A stretch of 28,165 nucleotides of DNA from a virus, in the IMG/VR virus record IMGVR_UViG_3300044610_000130, positions 1-28,165 of that record; one strand, 5' to 3'. How positions within the stretch are numbered: the first letter of the stretch is position 1; each line of letters opens with the position of its first letter. Made by a program: the position numbers and the translations under genes. Positions 1 to 7,622 of this stretch are shown piece by piece. Under the pieces are notes generated by a model that ran no database searches, had not been told where the DNA came from, and saw only the letters and a program-made list of their open reading frames with translations.

Positions 1-324
1 TTCAATCCTTAATTCGCCCGCCTCCCGATAATTCGGGTTAACTACAAAAAGTGATGCCTCTTTGTTTTTAATCCACATGTTCTTTGTGGAGGTATTCGGA
101 ACATCAAGATTATTAGTCGCATTGTACAGCCCTTCATGCTCATCTAACAACCGCTTTTCATGTCGGGCTATAAACCGCCTGAACCCTCGTACTATCGGGT
201 CTTCATCCCTTTTTGCGGTTGTGTTTAAGATTTTCTCTACTATCTTCGAATGCCCCATGCCTTGCCGTAGCAATTCGGCTATCTGAGCGTCGTATTGATA
301 ATAGTCTATTGGTTTATGTGACAT
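1..324 (-). CDS. Unidentified phage protein, N-terminal part only (cut by window edge)
   Basis: An open frame runs from an ATG at 324 to the left end of the window without a stop, giving 108 residues of a longer protein. It starts 9 bases after the stop of the metallopeptidase gene, so it belongs to the same transcript. The N-terminus (MSHKPIDYYQYDAQIAELL) contains a charged helical stretch around residues 13-32 that could be part of a helix-turn-helix (LLRQGMGHSKIVEKIL), followed by a basic helix and a segment WIKNKEASLFVVNPNY. Some Bacteroidetes phage proteins with a downstream phosphoesterase domain have a similar N-terminal layout, but the catalytic part would lie outside the window, so I give no function. 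The gene itself is well supported by its length and operon position. Confidence 0.7.
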   Translation of the reverse strand, partial: MSHKPIDYYQYDAQIAELLRQGMGHSKIVEKILNTTAKRDEDPIVRGFRRFIARHEKRLLDEHEGLYNATNNLDVPNTSTKNMWIKNKEASLFVVNPNYREAGELRIE

Positions 325-333
325 AGGGTAATT

Positions 334-585
334 TTACCGACCTCCGTTATCTTTTGTCCTCTCATATCCGTTATCAATTAAAAATTTCGCCATTTCATTT
401 CCAATCATTTCGACCTGGGCCTCATCAAGATACGGCTGTAAATAATGCGTGTATTCGTGAATCAATGTGTTAAGCAGTTCTTCGCCTTCAAGTCTGCTAT
501 CAATTTCAATTTTGTTTTCGGGGGTGTAAAAATACCCCCTTGCATATCGTAACTTTTTGTATTCGACTTTTACTTTTTTGGGCAT
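334..585 (-). CDS. Mini zinc metallopeptidase-like protein (HEXXH)
   Basis: This 83-aa protein carries a clear zincin signature: LIHEYTHYLQ at residues 41-50, with H43 and H47 as likely zinc ligands and E44 as the catalytic glutamate. The following acidic helix (DEAQVEMIGNEMAKFL, residues 54-69) offers E55, E59 or E64 as a third ligand, much as in ImmA/IrrE and SprT-like minimal metallopeptidases. The protein is almost entirely this core plus a short N-terminal beta-rich part, so it is a stand-alone catalytic unit with no signal peptide and should act in the cytoplasm. It lies downstream of the lysis terminator, separate from the structural operon. Its substrate is unknown; repressor cleavage or a host-takeover role are guesses. 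The motif is convincing, the activity is inferred. Confidence 0.75.
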   Translation of the reverse strand: MPKKVKVEYKKLRYARGYFYTPENKIEIDSRLEGEELLNTLIHEYTHYLQPYLDEAQVEMIGNEMAKFLIDNGYERTKDNGGR

Positions 586-616
586 GACATTTGTTTATGT
601 GGTGATAAATAACAAA

Positions 617-638
617 CCCCGACTTAGACAAGTCAGGG
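617..638 (-). terminator. Terminator after the lysis genes
   Basis: The arms GACTT and AAGTC flank a 4-base loop, and C/G runs extend the stem outside a single bulged or mismatched base. On the minus strand the hairpin is followed by the T-rich TTTGTTATTT, and on the plus strand by TTCTTTTT, so it may work in both directions. It sits about 50 bases after the endolysin stop, where a late-operon terminator is expected. Confidence 0.6.
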
Positions 639-689
639 CGTTCTTTTTAAACCTACCTATGCTAAAAGTTTTATGCAACTGCATTATTT

Positions 690-1253
690 TTATTTTAGAC
701 CATTGAAAAAAGCCTGAGCATAACCGGCAATTAATACGTCCTTATCCCGCCCGTTGATGATCTTCCGGGCGTTTATCCAATCGGTTTTTGTTGGGGTGAA
801 ATATTGTGATAGTTTCCGGCCTGTAAACCATCCATGAATCATACCTTCAAACATGATATCGGTTGCAATTTGTAAATCACAAGCCAATTCAGGATTGTTC
901 AGCAAATCAATACCCAATTTTTTACCCGCTTTCTGATAGTTCTCATACCATGTTAGCTGAACGAAGCCACGTCCGTAGTATAATTGGTCGGGCGTTGTGT
1001 ACGGCTTTCGGTCCATTCGGATCTTGCTGCCATAAGGACGGCCTTTGCCTTTGCCAAATTCAACAATTGGCTGCATCGTTTTTGCGGTTTCATGGAATAC
1101 CGTAGCCAAACAATACGCCAGTCCCTTAATGCCTATGTGAGAATACTTTTGTTCGTATTCATCAATTATAGCATCAATGCCCTGAATCTGCTTTGCGGTA
1201 TACTTTACAAACAGTGGCCTTACGGTATCGAATAATCTTTTTCGGTCAATCAT
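690..1253 (-). CDS. Endolysin, glycoside hydrolase family 19 (chitinase-like muramidase)
   Basis: This 187-aa protein has GH19 hallmarks: the catalytic-acid motif TVFHETAKTMQP (E55) and the substrate-groove motif YYGRGFVQLTWYENY near residues 92-106, followed by the usual helical C-terminus. GH19 enzymes in phages cleave the sugar backbone of peptidoglycan and serve as endolysins. There is no signal peptide or membrane anchor, so release through a holin is expected, and two holin-like genes lie just upstream. No separate wall-binding domain is visible. The ATG at 1253 overlaps the stop of the preceding 69-aa gene by 4 bases (ATGA), which indicates translational coupling. A terminator follows, so this is the last gene of the late transcript. 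Confidence 0.9.
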   Translation of the reverse strand: MIDRKRLFDTVRPLFVKYTAKQIQGIDAIIDEYEQKYSHIGIKGLAYCLATVFHETAKTMQPIVEFGKGKGRPYGSKIRMDRKPYTTPDQLYYGRGFVQLTWYENYQKAGKKLGIDLLNNPELACDLQIATDIMFEGMIHGWFTGRKLSQYFTPTKTDWINARKIINGRDKDVLIAGYAQAFFNGLK

Positions 1254-1459
1254 AAATATACTTTAGTTGTTGGTCCGCCCTGTTCAATTCCGATATGTTC
1301 AAAAAATATTCCGGCTATGGTTAGTTCATCTTTGAATAGAATCGCATCCGCTACTGAGGTCGATACGGTTACTGATTTCGGATTGTTGCAGTCATAGTGA
1401 AGATGATAGCTAATTCCTAAACCTGATAGTATTGTTGTAATGCGTTGGATGGGTGTCAT
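1250..1459 (-). CDS. Small unknown protein in the lysis cassette
   Basis: This 69-aa protein begins MTPIQRITTILSGLGI and has an alternating polar/hydrophobic pattern without an obvious membrane segment. It overlaps the upstream holin-like gene by 4 bases (ATGA at 1456-1459) and the downstream endolysin by 4 bases (1250-1253), so all three are translationally coupled. The location suggests an accessory lysis or lysis-timing role, but no motif supports a particular function. It does not look like a spanin: there is no lipobox and no N-terminal transmembrane helix. Confidence 0.75.
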   Translation of the reverse strand: MTPIQRITTILSGLGISYHLHYDCNNPKSVTVSTSVADAILFKDELTIAGIFFEHIGIEQGGPTTKVYL

Positions 1460-1623
1460 CGTGCTTCGTTTTCAGTTGTTTTATCAGGAATCAAACGCCC
1501 TAACGTCGTAAACAGACTCCAACTTTTCGAGGTTGGAACTAAGCGGATAATGACTTCATAAACCGCAATTGCAGCCGTTGTAATTGGCTCCCAATGATCC
1601 TGAATTAATTGAATGATGTGCAT
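1456..1623 (-). CDS. Small holin-like membrane protein
   Basis: This 55-aa protein (MHIIQLIQDHWEPITTAAIAV start) has one hydrophobic segment at about residues 14-30 (ITTAAIAVYEVIIRLVP) followed by a polar basic tail (PTSKSWS onward). Proteins of this shape, with an EVIIRLVPT-like motif, are common immediately before endolysins in Bacteroidetes phages and are generally taken to be holins or holin-associated proteins. The start is the ATG at 1623, 12 bases after the stop of the coiled-coil membrane protein. The stop overlaps the next gene by 4 bases. The hydrophobic stretch is weak for a full transmembrane helix because it contains E and R, so the holin assignment rests largely on position and pattern. 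Confidence 0.7.
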   Translation of the reverse strand: MHIIQLIQDHWEPITTAAIAVYEVIIRLVPTSKSWSLFTTLGRLIPDKTTENEAR

Positions 1624-1635
1624 GATTTATAATTT

Positions 1636-2001
1636 TTAAGCGTTATTTAATTTCAATTTTGAAACTGCCTTATTCATGGCGTTTTTTAGTTCGGTGTTAT
1701 CAGTTACGGCTTTCTCGAGAAACGGCATCAATACATCGAACGCTGAACGTATCTCAATCATTTGCGTTTGTATCTCCTCAAGTTGACCCATGACTAACTT
1801 AAACTCCTTCTGCAGTTCATTGTATTGTGTCATTATTTCATCACGTCCCAATTTAGCCACTTCTTCTTTTTTTAGCTTAATCTTTCCGTCCGTTTCCGTT
1901 TTCTTTTTCGCAAGGTCAATCCATGCCCTAACCGCTGCCCCGATTAGTAAGCATATCGTCGTAATCCAACCCCCGTATTCCTTAATTTCGTCAGCTGCCA
2001 T
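1636..2001 (-). CDS. Membrane-anchored coiled-coil protein, holin-like
   Basis: This 121-aa protein has one N-terminal hydrophobic segment (WITTICLLIGAAVRAWI, residues 12-28), then a long charged helix rich in K, E and Q (about residues 30-85, LKKEEVAKLGRDEIM, YNELQKEFKLVMGQLEEIQ) that should form a coiled coil, and a helical tail. The layout matches phage holin or holin-like proteins with a cytoplasmic coiled coil; an i-spanin-like role is also possible. It is the first gene of the lysis block, next to a second membrane protein and the endolysin. The ATG at 2001 is preceded by an A/T-rich leader with no Shine-Dalgarno site, normal for this window. Confidence 0.75.
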   Translation of the reverse strand: MAADEIKEYGGWITTICLLIGAAVRAWIDLAKKKTETDGKIKLKKEEVAKLGRDEIMTQYNELQKEFKLVMGQLEEIQTQMIEIRSAFDVLMPFLEKAVTDNTELKNAMNKAVSKLKLNNA

Positions 2002-2011
2002 GAGATTATTT

Positions 2012-2323
2012 TTAAGCTGTTGTAATTAAACCCAAAATATCATCTGCCAAGTCTTTCGTTTTTGTTTGTCCGTGAGCTGTTCCGTTTACTTTAATTACGT
2101 TATCTTTTGTAAGGATAGGCGATTTGCGCCCTTCATGGGAAACGATTTGAAAGTAAGGTGCAACTTGTGCATCACCCGCAGCGTAATAAATTATCGGGTC
2201 ATGATATTGCGAAAAAGAATAATTTTCAGGTGGTGTGCTTACTCCTAATGCAGTACATTCGGTAATGATGATTGATACATCAGTATTGCCGTGCGCGGTC
2301 GAGTCGATGTTGTAATAAGTCAT
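2012..2323 (-). CDS. Small tail-fibre-region protein, unknown
   Basis: This 103-aa protein starts MTYYNIDSTAHGNTDVS and ends with an alanine tail after LADDILGLITTA. It is polar and probably mostly beta-structured, with two TAHG tetrapeptides (residues 9-12 and 88-91). It has no signal peptide or membrane helix. It lies between the fibre-repeat protein and the lysis block, so it is either a virion fibre-tip component or a fibre-assembly accessory. I do not recognise the family. Confidence 0.7.
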   Translation of the reverse strand: MTYYNIDSTAHGNTDVSIIITECTALGVSTPPENYSFSQYHDPIIYYAAGDAQVAPYFQIVSHEGRKSPILTKDNVIKVNGTAHGQTKTKDLADDILGLITTA

Positions 2324-2353
2324 GATTTTTATTTTTTAGTTTATAATTAATTT

Positions 2354-2545
2354 TTATTTCCAAATTCCTGAAACTTTTATTTTCGGAGTTGATTGCTTCC
2401 AAGTCCCTGATACCTTAATCCACGTTATCGCCTGCTTCCATACGCCCGATACCTTAATCCACATTAGATTACCAACGGGCAATGCCACCAATGGCATTTG
2501 ATTAATCTCGATTGTCGCGCCGTCAAATAACCTCCTGCTTGCCAT
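2354..2545 (-). CDS. Small protein with three tandem SGxWK repeats
   Basis: This 63-aa protein ends in three near-identical units with a 13-residue period: WIKVSGVWKQ (29-38), WIKVSGTWKQ (42-51) and KIKVSGIWK (55-63). Such IKVSGxWK repeats occur in phage minor tail and fibre proteins and in secreted bacterial proteins, where they are thought to form small beta hairpins in surface-exposed structures. The repeat is also visible in the DNA, so copy number could change by slippage or recombination. The gene begins 2 bases after the stop of the preceding fibre paralogue. The first 28 residues hold no recognised domain. A virion-surface role is inferred from context. Confidence 0.8.
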   Translation of the reverse strand: MASRRLFDGATIEINQMPLVALPVGNLMWIKVSGVWKQAITWIKVSGTWKQSTPKIKVSGIWK

Positions 2546-2547
2546 GC

Positions 2548-3354
2548 CTAAACTTCATTTAAGATTATATTGCCTGATAAGGACTGCACCCCGCTTTGAA
2601 TGAGCATCAAAGTTAAGCAAGCGTCGGGATTTATCTCTGCAAACTGCCCGATAACGCCACCCGTTGAAACCATATCTAAATCTGAACGCCCTGTGAATGA
2701 TTCCATTGATAACACGGCTAACGGCTTGAACAGGCATACACCGATTGCAGTACCTCCTATTGATGCTGCAAGATTAATTGAATCAACTGACTTAACGCCC
2801 GTATCACCTATGGCCAATGGGATAGGTATTATAGCCCCTGTCTCACGGAAGCCCGTACTTCCTATTGCCGTTGCCGTTGATGTTTGGCCTGATGTGCCTG
2901 CCTGATTCGTATAACCGACGGTAAATGTAGTTGCAGTTGACCCGACCGTGTTTTGGATGTAAACACCTGCCATAACACCAACCCCACTTGTATATCTTGT
3001 CAATGCTGCCGTTGGTAGGTTAGTCGTTTGTGAACCTGTTATGGATGAATTAATACCGCCTTGTAAGTTAAGCAAGTCAACCAACACGACACTCAAACCC
3101 GATGCGCCAACTGCTGCTAACCGCGCTCCAAGCAATTGCAAGCTACCTGACCCGATTAATGGCAATGGCCCAATGGCTTCATCACTTGACTTGTCCAATG
3201 CAACGGGCGTTGTTCTTGTTGGTGGTGCTATTACAAAACCTCTCCAAGCAGCGGATAACCTTCCTGCACGACCAACCGAAGTATTCATTACAAAGTCTGC
3301 GCTTCTGTTGTCGCTTAACTTATTAATATATTCGTCAAAATCTGTTATTGCCAT
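2548..3354 (-). CDS. Virion surface/fibre protein, paralogue 2
   Basis: This 268-aa protein is a diverged copy of the preceding gene (3354..4202). Shared landmarks in the same order are the N-terminal MAITDxxxxIN, an ALTRxTxGxG segment, the core YTNQAGT, FRE, the motif IPLAxGDTGxxSVxSxxL and an LxLMxI near the C-terminus. The composition (G, A, S, T rich, few charges) fits a beta-rich fibre or decoration protein; YTNQAGT-type sequences occur in minor tail proteins of many phages. Stop and start of the pair overlap in TAATG, so they are co-translated. Divergence between copies suggests two receptor-binding or surface proteins with different specificity. No enzymatic motif is visible. Confidence 0.8.
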   Translation of the reverse strand: MAITDFDEYINKLSDNRSADFVMNTSVGRAGRLSAAWRGFVIAPPTRTTPVALDKSSDEAIGPLPLIGSGSLQLLGARLAAVGASGLSVVLVDLLNLQGGINSSITGSQTTNLPTAALTRYTSGVGVMAGVYIQNTVGSTATTFTVGYTNQAGTSGQTSTATAIGSTGFRETGAIIPIPLAIGDTGVKSVDSINLAASIGGTAIGVCLFKPLAVLSMESFTGRSDLDMVSTGGVIGQFAEINPDACLTLMLIQSGVQSLSGNIILNEV

Positions 3355-4202
3355 TATTTTTCTATTGTTCCAAGTGAGCCAAAAAATTCAACGGCGGTTC
3401 CGACGTTAGGTATGTACATCAATGCCAAGCAAGCGTTGTCATCAATTACAGGTATGCCGGGAAGTCCTGTTGTGTAATCTCTCCATCCCATTAATCCGCT
3501 ACCGGCAACTGGAATCCAAGCTAACGGTTGTGCGATGGTTATACCGAAATTCCCTGCCGTTCCCGTTGTCGCACTTAACTGAACGCTCTGTACAGATTGA
3601 ATGCCCGTGTCACCTGCTGCAAGTGGTATTCGTTGCATCCTCGTTACCTCACGGAAGTTAGTACCTCCGATGTTCATAGTTGATGTCCTTGAATCTGTGC
3701 CTGCCTGATTAGTGTAAGTCATTGTCAGGGTTGTGCTTGTTGTTCCGATAATTGTATATATCTCATAAAAAGCTATATTACCCGCCCCGCCTGTATTTCG
3801 TGTTAATGCAGGACTGGCTGGTGAACCTTGAACGGTTTGGGATGTAGTTAGCGTTGCATTTAACCCGCCAATGTGTAGCAGCCTATCATACAGAAGATAA
3901 ACACCTGATACTGTTGGTGCAATGCTTGCGCCAATTAGGTGTTTATCCCGCCCTCCTGTTGGTGCTGTGAATGGTATTGCCCCATTCGTTGCAAGCGTTG
4001 GAATTGCAGCCGTTGTAGGCACTGCGCCTGCTGCGGGCATACCATCATAAATCCACATTGAAGTCCCACGCCCTGCTATGGGTGCTGTTACTGCTGCACC
4101 TGCCGTTCGGGGCACCTTATGAAAAAATAAATTTTCGGGCGTTCCTGAATTGCCCCCCGATTGTCGATTGATTAAATCTGATAAATCTGTTATTGCTGCC
4201 AT
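3354..4202 (-). CDS. Virion surface/fibre protein, paralogue 1
   Basis: This 282-aa protein starts MAAITDLSDLINRQSGG and is low in charge and rich in G, T and A. Its middle and C-terminal halves share a series of motifs with the next gene: TSQT, ALTRNTGGAGN, MTYTNQAGT, FREV, RIPLAAGDTGIQSVQSVQL and LALMYI. It resembles beta-structured minor tail, fibre or decoration proteins rather than an enzyme. The start overlaps the end of the 68-aa gene by 13 bases and the stop overlaps the start of paralogue 2 (TAATG). The tight tandem arrangement points to gene duplication followed by divergence. Confidence 0.8.
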   Translation of the reverse strand: MAAITDLSDLINRQSGGNSGTPENLFFHKVPRTAGAAVTAPIAGRGTSMWIYDGMPAAGAVPTTAAIPTLATNGAIPFTAPTGGRDKHLIGASIAPTVSGVYLLYDRLLHIGGLNATLTTSQTVQGSPASPALTRNTGGAGNIAFYEIYTIIGTTSTTLTMTYTNQAGTDSRTSTMNIGGTNFREVTRMQRIPLAAGDTGIQSVQSVQLSATTGTAGNFGITIAQPLAWIPVAGSGLMGWRDYTTGLPGIPVIDDNACLALMYIPNVGTAVEFFGSLGTIEK

Positions 4203-4396
4203 GTTATTCCGTTTTCAATCGCATGGGCTCTTGCCTCTACGATTAGTTTTGCTAAATTGTCCAAGTTAACGCCTGATTGATAAATCAATCCGCCTACTTG
4301 TGGTAATATCTCATAGTTATTGTTTGAAACCATCAAGGCCCAATCACCTGTATCTGATAGGTAAGTTATGGATTCTGTTTGTTTAGTTATTATCAT
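4190..4396 (-). CDS. Small unknown protein between fibre genes
   Basis: This 68-aa protein (MIITKQTESITYLSDTGDW start) has an N-terminal beta-type half and a C-terminal helix (NLAKLIVEARAHAIENGI). It begins 3 bases after the stop of the fibre gene and overlaps the next gene by 13 bases. Size and position suggest a fibre-assembly helper or a small structural protein, but I do not recognise a family. The coding call is supported by the packed operon and the good ATG start. Confidence 0.7.
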   Translation of the reverse strand: MIITKQTESITYLSDTGDWALMVSNNNYEILPQVGGLIYQSGVNLDNLAKLIVEARAHAIENGITWQQ

Positions 4397-4399
4397 TGT

Positions 4400-5422
4400 T
4401 TATGTGTATTGAAGGTAAATATCACCATCTGAACCGCCCGTTGGTGCTGCCGTCCCTGATGTTATTGATTTCTGTTTGCCGTTAAATGTATTCCAATCAG
4501 TTGAAGTTAAGTACCCACTGTTAGCAGTTGCAGCAGCGCCCAATTTCGTTTCAATGGATGTTTTAGTTTCATCACCCGTATTAGTTCCTGATGTATTATT
4601 TACAACGGTTTGTTGAGCGTCAGTAATGTATCTCTTATCTGTCGAATCTGCTATGTCTGCTGTCGTAGCGTCTGCACCCGCACTAACCAAACCTTTTGCA
4701 TCATAAGTGATTTTTGTTTTAGTAGCCCCTGTTATCGCAGCGTTTGAAGTAACCTTACCATCAAGGCCTGTTTTAAGTAGATTGACGGTTGGATATTTGG
4801 TTGTGGAGTTATTAATCGTCGTATCTTCTTTATTGGCTACATCTTCAGGAGTGTAAGCTAAGGCATTCTGCTTTGAATTAAACGTACTCCAATCGGTACT
4901 GCTTAACTTCCCTGTATTAGCTGCTGATGCAACGGGTAAGTTAAATTGATGCGTAGAACCTGAACTGTTTACATTGAAGTCAGTGCCCGTTGTGCCTGTG
5001 TTAATGCTTTGACTTGCACCTGTTAACCCATTCATTGAGGCTATGCCTGTGATGCTTCCGCCAAACTGATTAGCTAACCCCCAACCCGTTTCTTTGCTAT
5101 ATTCCAGCGTTTCATCAGGAGCAATGGTCACCTTCACAATTACATAGTTATTTGCGCTTACGTTTTTGCGTATGATTACCGTCTTCGATGTTGTATCTGA
5201 ATTATAAATTGTGAGGTTAGTTACCTGAATTGTCTTTGACGACCCCGCTGCGGGCGTTATATCTACTGCGGTTGCGTTATTAGTAGAACCGTTAATTGAT
5301 ACCTGCGGTAATTCCATTCCGTTTTCCGAGACAACATGATAAGAGCAAACGAATGTCAGCTGCGATGTTGTGACCGAAGCGGTTAAAAGTATTTGTAGTT
5401 TTTCAGGATTTTGCAAGTACAT
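4400..5422 (-). CDS. Tail fibre protein with STDWxTFNxKQ repeats
   Basis: This 340-aa protein has an N-terminal beta domain (to about residue 110) with a VxNLTIYNSDTTSKTVIIRK segment, then a repetitive fibre shaft. The signature GxLSSTDWSTFNSKQ (about residues 171-185) recurs as GYLTSTDWNTFNGKQ near residue 310; this unit is widespread in tail fibres of phages and prophages of Bacteroidetes and other groups. Between them lies PTVNLLKTGLDGK, a GATKTKITYDAKGLV segment and a TDKRYITDAQ block, typical of trimeric fibre shafts. The C-terminus ends in APTGGSDGDIYLQYT, a short G/D-rich tip. It probably binds or presents receptor-recognition surfaces. The ATG at 5422 lies just after the stop of the 169-aa gene. 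Confidence 0.85.
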   Translation of the reverse strand: MYLQNPEKLQILLTASVTTSQLTFVCSYHVVSENGMELPQVSINGSTNNATAVDITPAAGSSKTIQVTNLTIYNSDTTSKTVIIRKNVSANNYVIVKVTIAPDETLEYSKETGWGLANQFGGSITGIASMNGLTGASQSINTGTTGTDFNVNSSGSTHQFNLPVASAANTGKLSSTDWSTFNSKQNALAYTPEDVANKEDTTINNSTTKYPTVNLLKTGLDGKVTSNAAITGATKTKITYDAKGLVSAGADATTADIADSTDKRYITDAQQTVVNNTSGTNTGDETKTSIETKLGAAATANSGYLTSTDWNTFNGKQKSITSGTAAPTGGSDGDIYLQYT

Positions 5423-5423
5423 A

Positions 5424-5933
5424 TTATGATGCGTTTATAGCCATTATTTTACGCATAGCCGATGCGTTTAACTTCCAAACCGAACCGCTACCGGAAACGG
5501 TTATATCGCCTTTGTTGCCGTCTGATACGCCACCGCCTCCGGATGGAGTTGTTGCCGTCCTTATCGCATTTAGCGTATCCTCATAGCTATCACTTACCAG
5601 AATTACATCACTTCTATACATTGTCAATACGGCCCCGCTTCCTGATTCCTCAACCCGCTTAACATGATGACAATTCACGAAAATATCAGTATAGGAAGCA
5701 TGACCAAACTCGTAGAACCCTCCGTCTGACATCGCTGTTTTAAAATCTGCATAGGTTGTGTCATCAACTAATACCTCCGCATCATTAGGCATGGCCTCCA
5801 ATGCCCTGACCTGATTCGTTTGAGTTCGATCGAATGCCAATATAGTTGAACCCGCTTCACCTTCACGGGCATACGTAATGAACTCACTACTTATAGCGTA
5901 CTCAACTGAATTTATGGTAAATGTGGCAATCAT
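5424..5933 (-). CDS. Fibre-associated structural protein with GDITVSGSG tail
   Basis: This 169-aa protein has an N-terminal globular part (residues 1-128, starting MIATFTINSVEYAIS), a glycine-rich hinge (TPSGGGGVSDGNKGD) and a C-terminal fibre-like stretch DITVSGSGSVWKLNASAM. The DGxKGDITVSGSGxxW motif is frequent in phage tail-fibre proteins, often near the transition into a trimeric shaft. The gene overlaps the tail-tip gene by TAATG and leads directly into the fibre gene, so the product may be the adaptor or first segment of the fibre. No catalytic motif is seen. Confidence 0.75.
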   Translation of the reverse strand: MIATFTINSVEYAISSEFITYAREGEAGSTILAFDRTQTNQVRALEAMPNDAEVLVDDTTYADFKTAMSDGGFYEFGHASYTDIFVNCHHVKRVEESGSGAVLTMYRSDVILVSDSYEDTLNAIRTATTPSGGGGVSDGNKGDITVSGSGSVWKLNASAMRKIMAINAS

Positions 5934-7621
5934 TAGTCTGTCGTAATTGTTACGGTTGTTTCTAATGTGCCTCTGATTAGCGTCATGCCTTCTGATTGTG
6001 CAGGAGGCGCCGCTGGGCTTTGCGAATCCAAAGCGTATGAACTGCCTGCTATAACGGTTCCGTTTTGGTTTGCGGTGTAAAGATAACGTAAAATTTGATT
6101 TACCGCAATTGTAGTCAACTTATTACCACTAACATCAAACGAAATGGCCTGTGTGGTGTATAACCAAATGTTATCCCGAATTGATTTAAGGTTCTTATTT
6201 GTCAATATAAAACCCGTCATTGATGGAGGCAAATCACCACCGATGTAAACAAATACGTCCTCAGATGGTGTGAAGTCAATATCTTCAGCATCACTTACAT
6301 AAATGCGGGCTGTGTATCTCTTTTGGCTCGAATACGACTTTGAAGGCGTTACGGTTCCTGAATATGCGGTTAAATTTACCTGCGTTCCATCACCCCAAAC
6401 GACGGCATAGTTTTTAGAGGCCACGCTGATTAGGTCGAATGATAGTGTATTATCCGTACCGACTACATTAACACCGACTTCGATGCAATACGGCAATACA
6501 TTAGCCGCTGTAAGTTGGTAAGTGCCTGATATTGTCTCTCCGCTTGCTTTGCTATAATATAAATATCCGTCATCCGCAACGGAAAAGAACCCATCAAGAT
6601 TAACGATATTGCGATGTACTAAGTTATTGAGATAATCCACAAAGTTAGCAGCCCCTGTGAACCCCTGTTCCATTATTACCGATGAACCGCCTAATGTGAT
6701 TGTCTTAACATAGAATTGGCTTGTAGTAGGTAGCTGTGCAATGCTTATGGATTGTATGTCATCAATCACCACGCTATCATCATTGTATCTCTCACGCATG
6801 GTTAGGGTATAGTCACACAATGGATTCTCCTTCACTCTTTCAGACTCTATTTTGCCGTTTTCAGGTCTGGTTAAGTAAATGCCATCTATTTGAAACGTAT
6901 CACAAATAGTAGCCCTGTTTAGCTTATCTGCAATCCATTCAGGGGCCTTGTGTAGATGAATCTGAAAAGACCTGTGAACCTTACCGCTAATCATTTCAAG
7001 GTTATGCGGTTGGTCCTCATAAACGTGATAATCTGCGTCGGGTGTCATATCGCCTATAAAACCATGCACACGCAAAAGGAAGTTCATGCCGTTGTTATAC
7101 TTCACGTTCTGTGAGTTATACGAATTGCTGTACTTAATCAGCATTGAGCGTTCATGTACTTGCTTTATGTGTATAGGCTCACTAATGGCAAACACATCCG
7201 CCCCGCCTTGAATGTGCTGAATCTGAATGAAATAAACCCCTTCGGGTATTGTTGCGCATCCAATAAAGCATTCATATACTTTAAGCCCTGCAAATGTCCC
7301 CGTTATCTGGCTATGTACTTGCGTTGCATAAGTCCTACCTTCGCAGTCCAACAAACGAACAACATAGTTTGCACTTGTTGTATCACTTCCTGACCATTGG
7401 AATTTAATAACGTCTGATTGTTGATATGGCTGCAGGTAATATTCTTGATCAATCCAATCTCTGAGCATTCGTGATAGGAAGTCTGAATCAAATTGTTTGT
7501 TTTGCCATGATGGGTTAAATACCCCCAACAATATAGAACCTGTTGAGGTATTATAGGTGATGTCGGATTGCAGGAAGAACCTCACTGCGTTTACCTTCGG
7601 AAATTCAAATATATTTGCCAT
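5933..7621 (-). CDS. Tail-tip protein with C-terminal BspA/LRR-like region
   Basis: This 562-aa protein follows the Dit-like gene and lies upstream of the fibres, as expected for a distal tail-tip protein. Residues 1-200 look like a beta-rich structural domain. Near residues 400-440 is VVWGDGT followed by KSYSSQKRYTARIYV, the WGDGT...Y...YxxxI pattern that precedes BspA-type leucine-rich repeats in Bacteroidetes proteins. The next segment (MTGFILTNKNLKSI, AISFDVSGNKLTTIAVNQIL) looks like one or two degenerate leucine-rich repeats. Such a domain suggests host-surface contact. The start at 7621 follows the previous stop by one base. The structural role is inferred from position; the WGDGT/LRR resemblance is read directly. 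Confidence 0.75.
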   Translation of the reverse strand: MANIFEFPKVNAVRFFLQSDITYNTSTGSILLGVFNPSWQNKQFDSDFLSRMLRDWIDQEYYLQPYQQSDVIKFQWSGSDTTSANYVVRLLDCEGRTYATQVHSQITGTFAGLKVYECFIGCATIPEGVYFIQIQHIQGGADVFAISEPIHIKQVHERSMLIKYSNSYNSQNVKYNNGMNFLLRVHGFIGDMTPDADYHVYEDQPHNLEMISGKVHRSFQIHLHKAPEWIADKLNRATICDTFQIDGIYLTRPENGKIESERVKENPLCDYTLTMRERYNDDSVVIDDIQSISIAQLPTTSQFYVKTITLGGSSVIMEQGFTGAANFVDYLNNLVHRNIVNLDGFFSVADDGYLYYSKASGETISGTYQLTAANVLPYCIEVGVNVVGTDNTLSFDLISVASKNYAVVWGDGTQVNLTAYSGTVTPSKSYSSQKRYTARIYVSDAEDIDFTPSEDVFVYIGGDLPPSMTGFILTNKNLKSIRDNIWLYTTQAISFDVSGNKLTTIAVNQILRYLYTANQNGTVIAGSSYALDSQSPAAPPAQSEGMTLIRGTLETTVTITTD

Positions 7622-7622
7622 G

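Noticed and set aside
62-286. 74-codon plus-strand ORF at the left edge
   Set aside because: It is antisense to the open minus-strand frame 1..324, which has better composition and follows the preceding gene directly.
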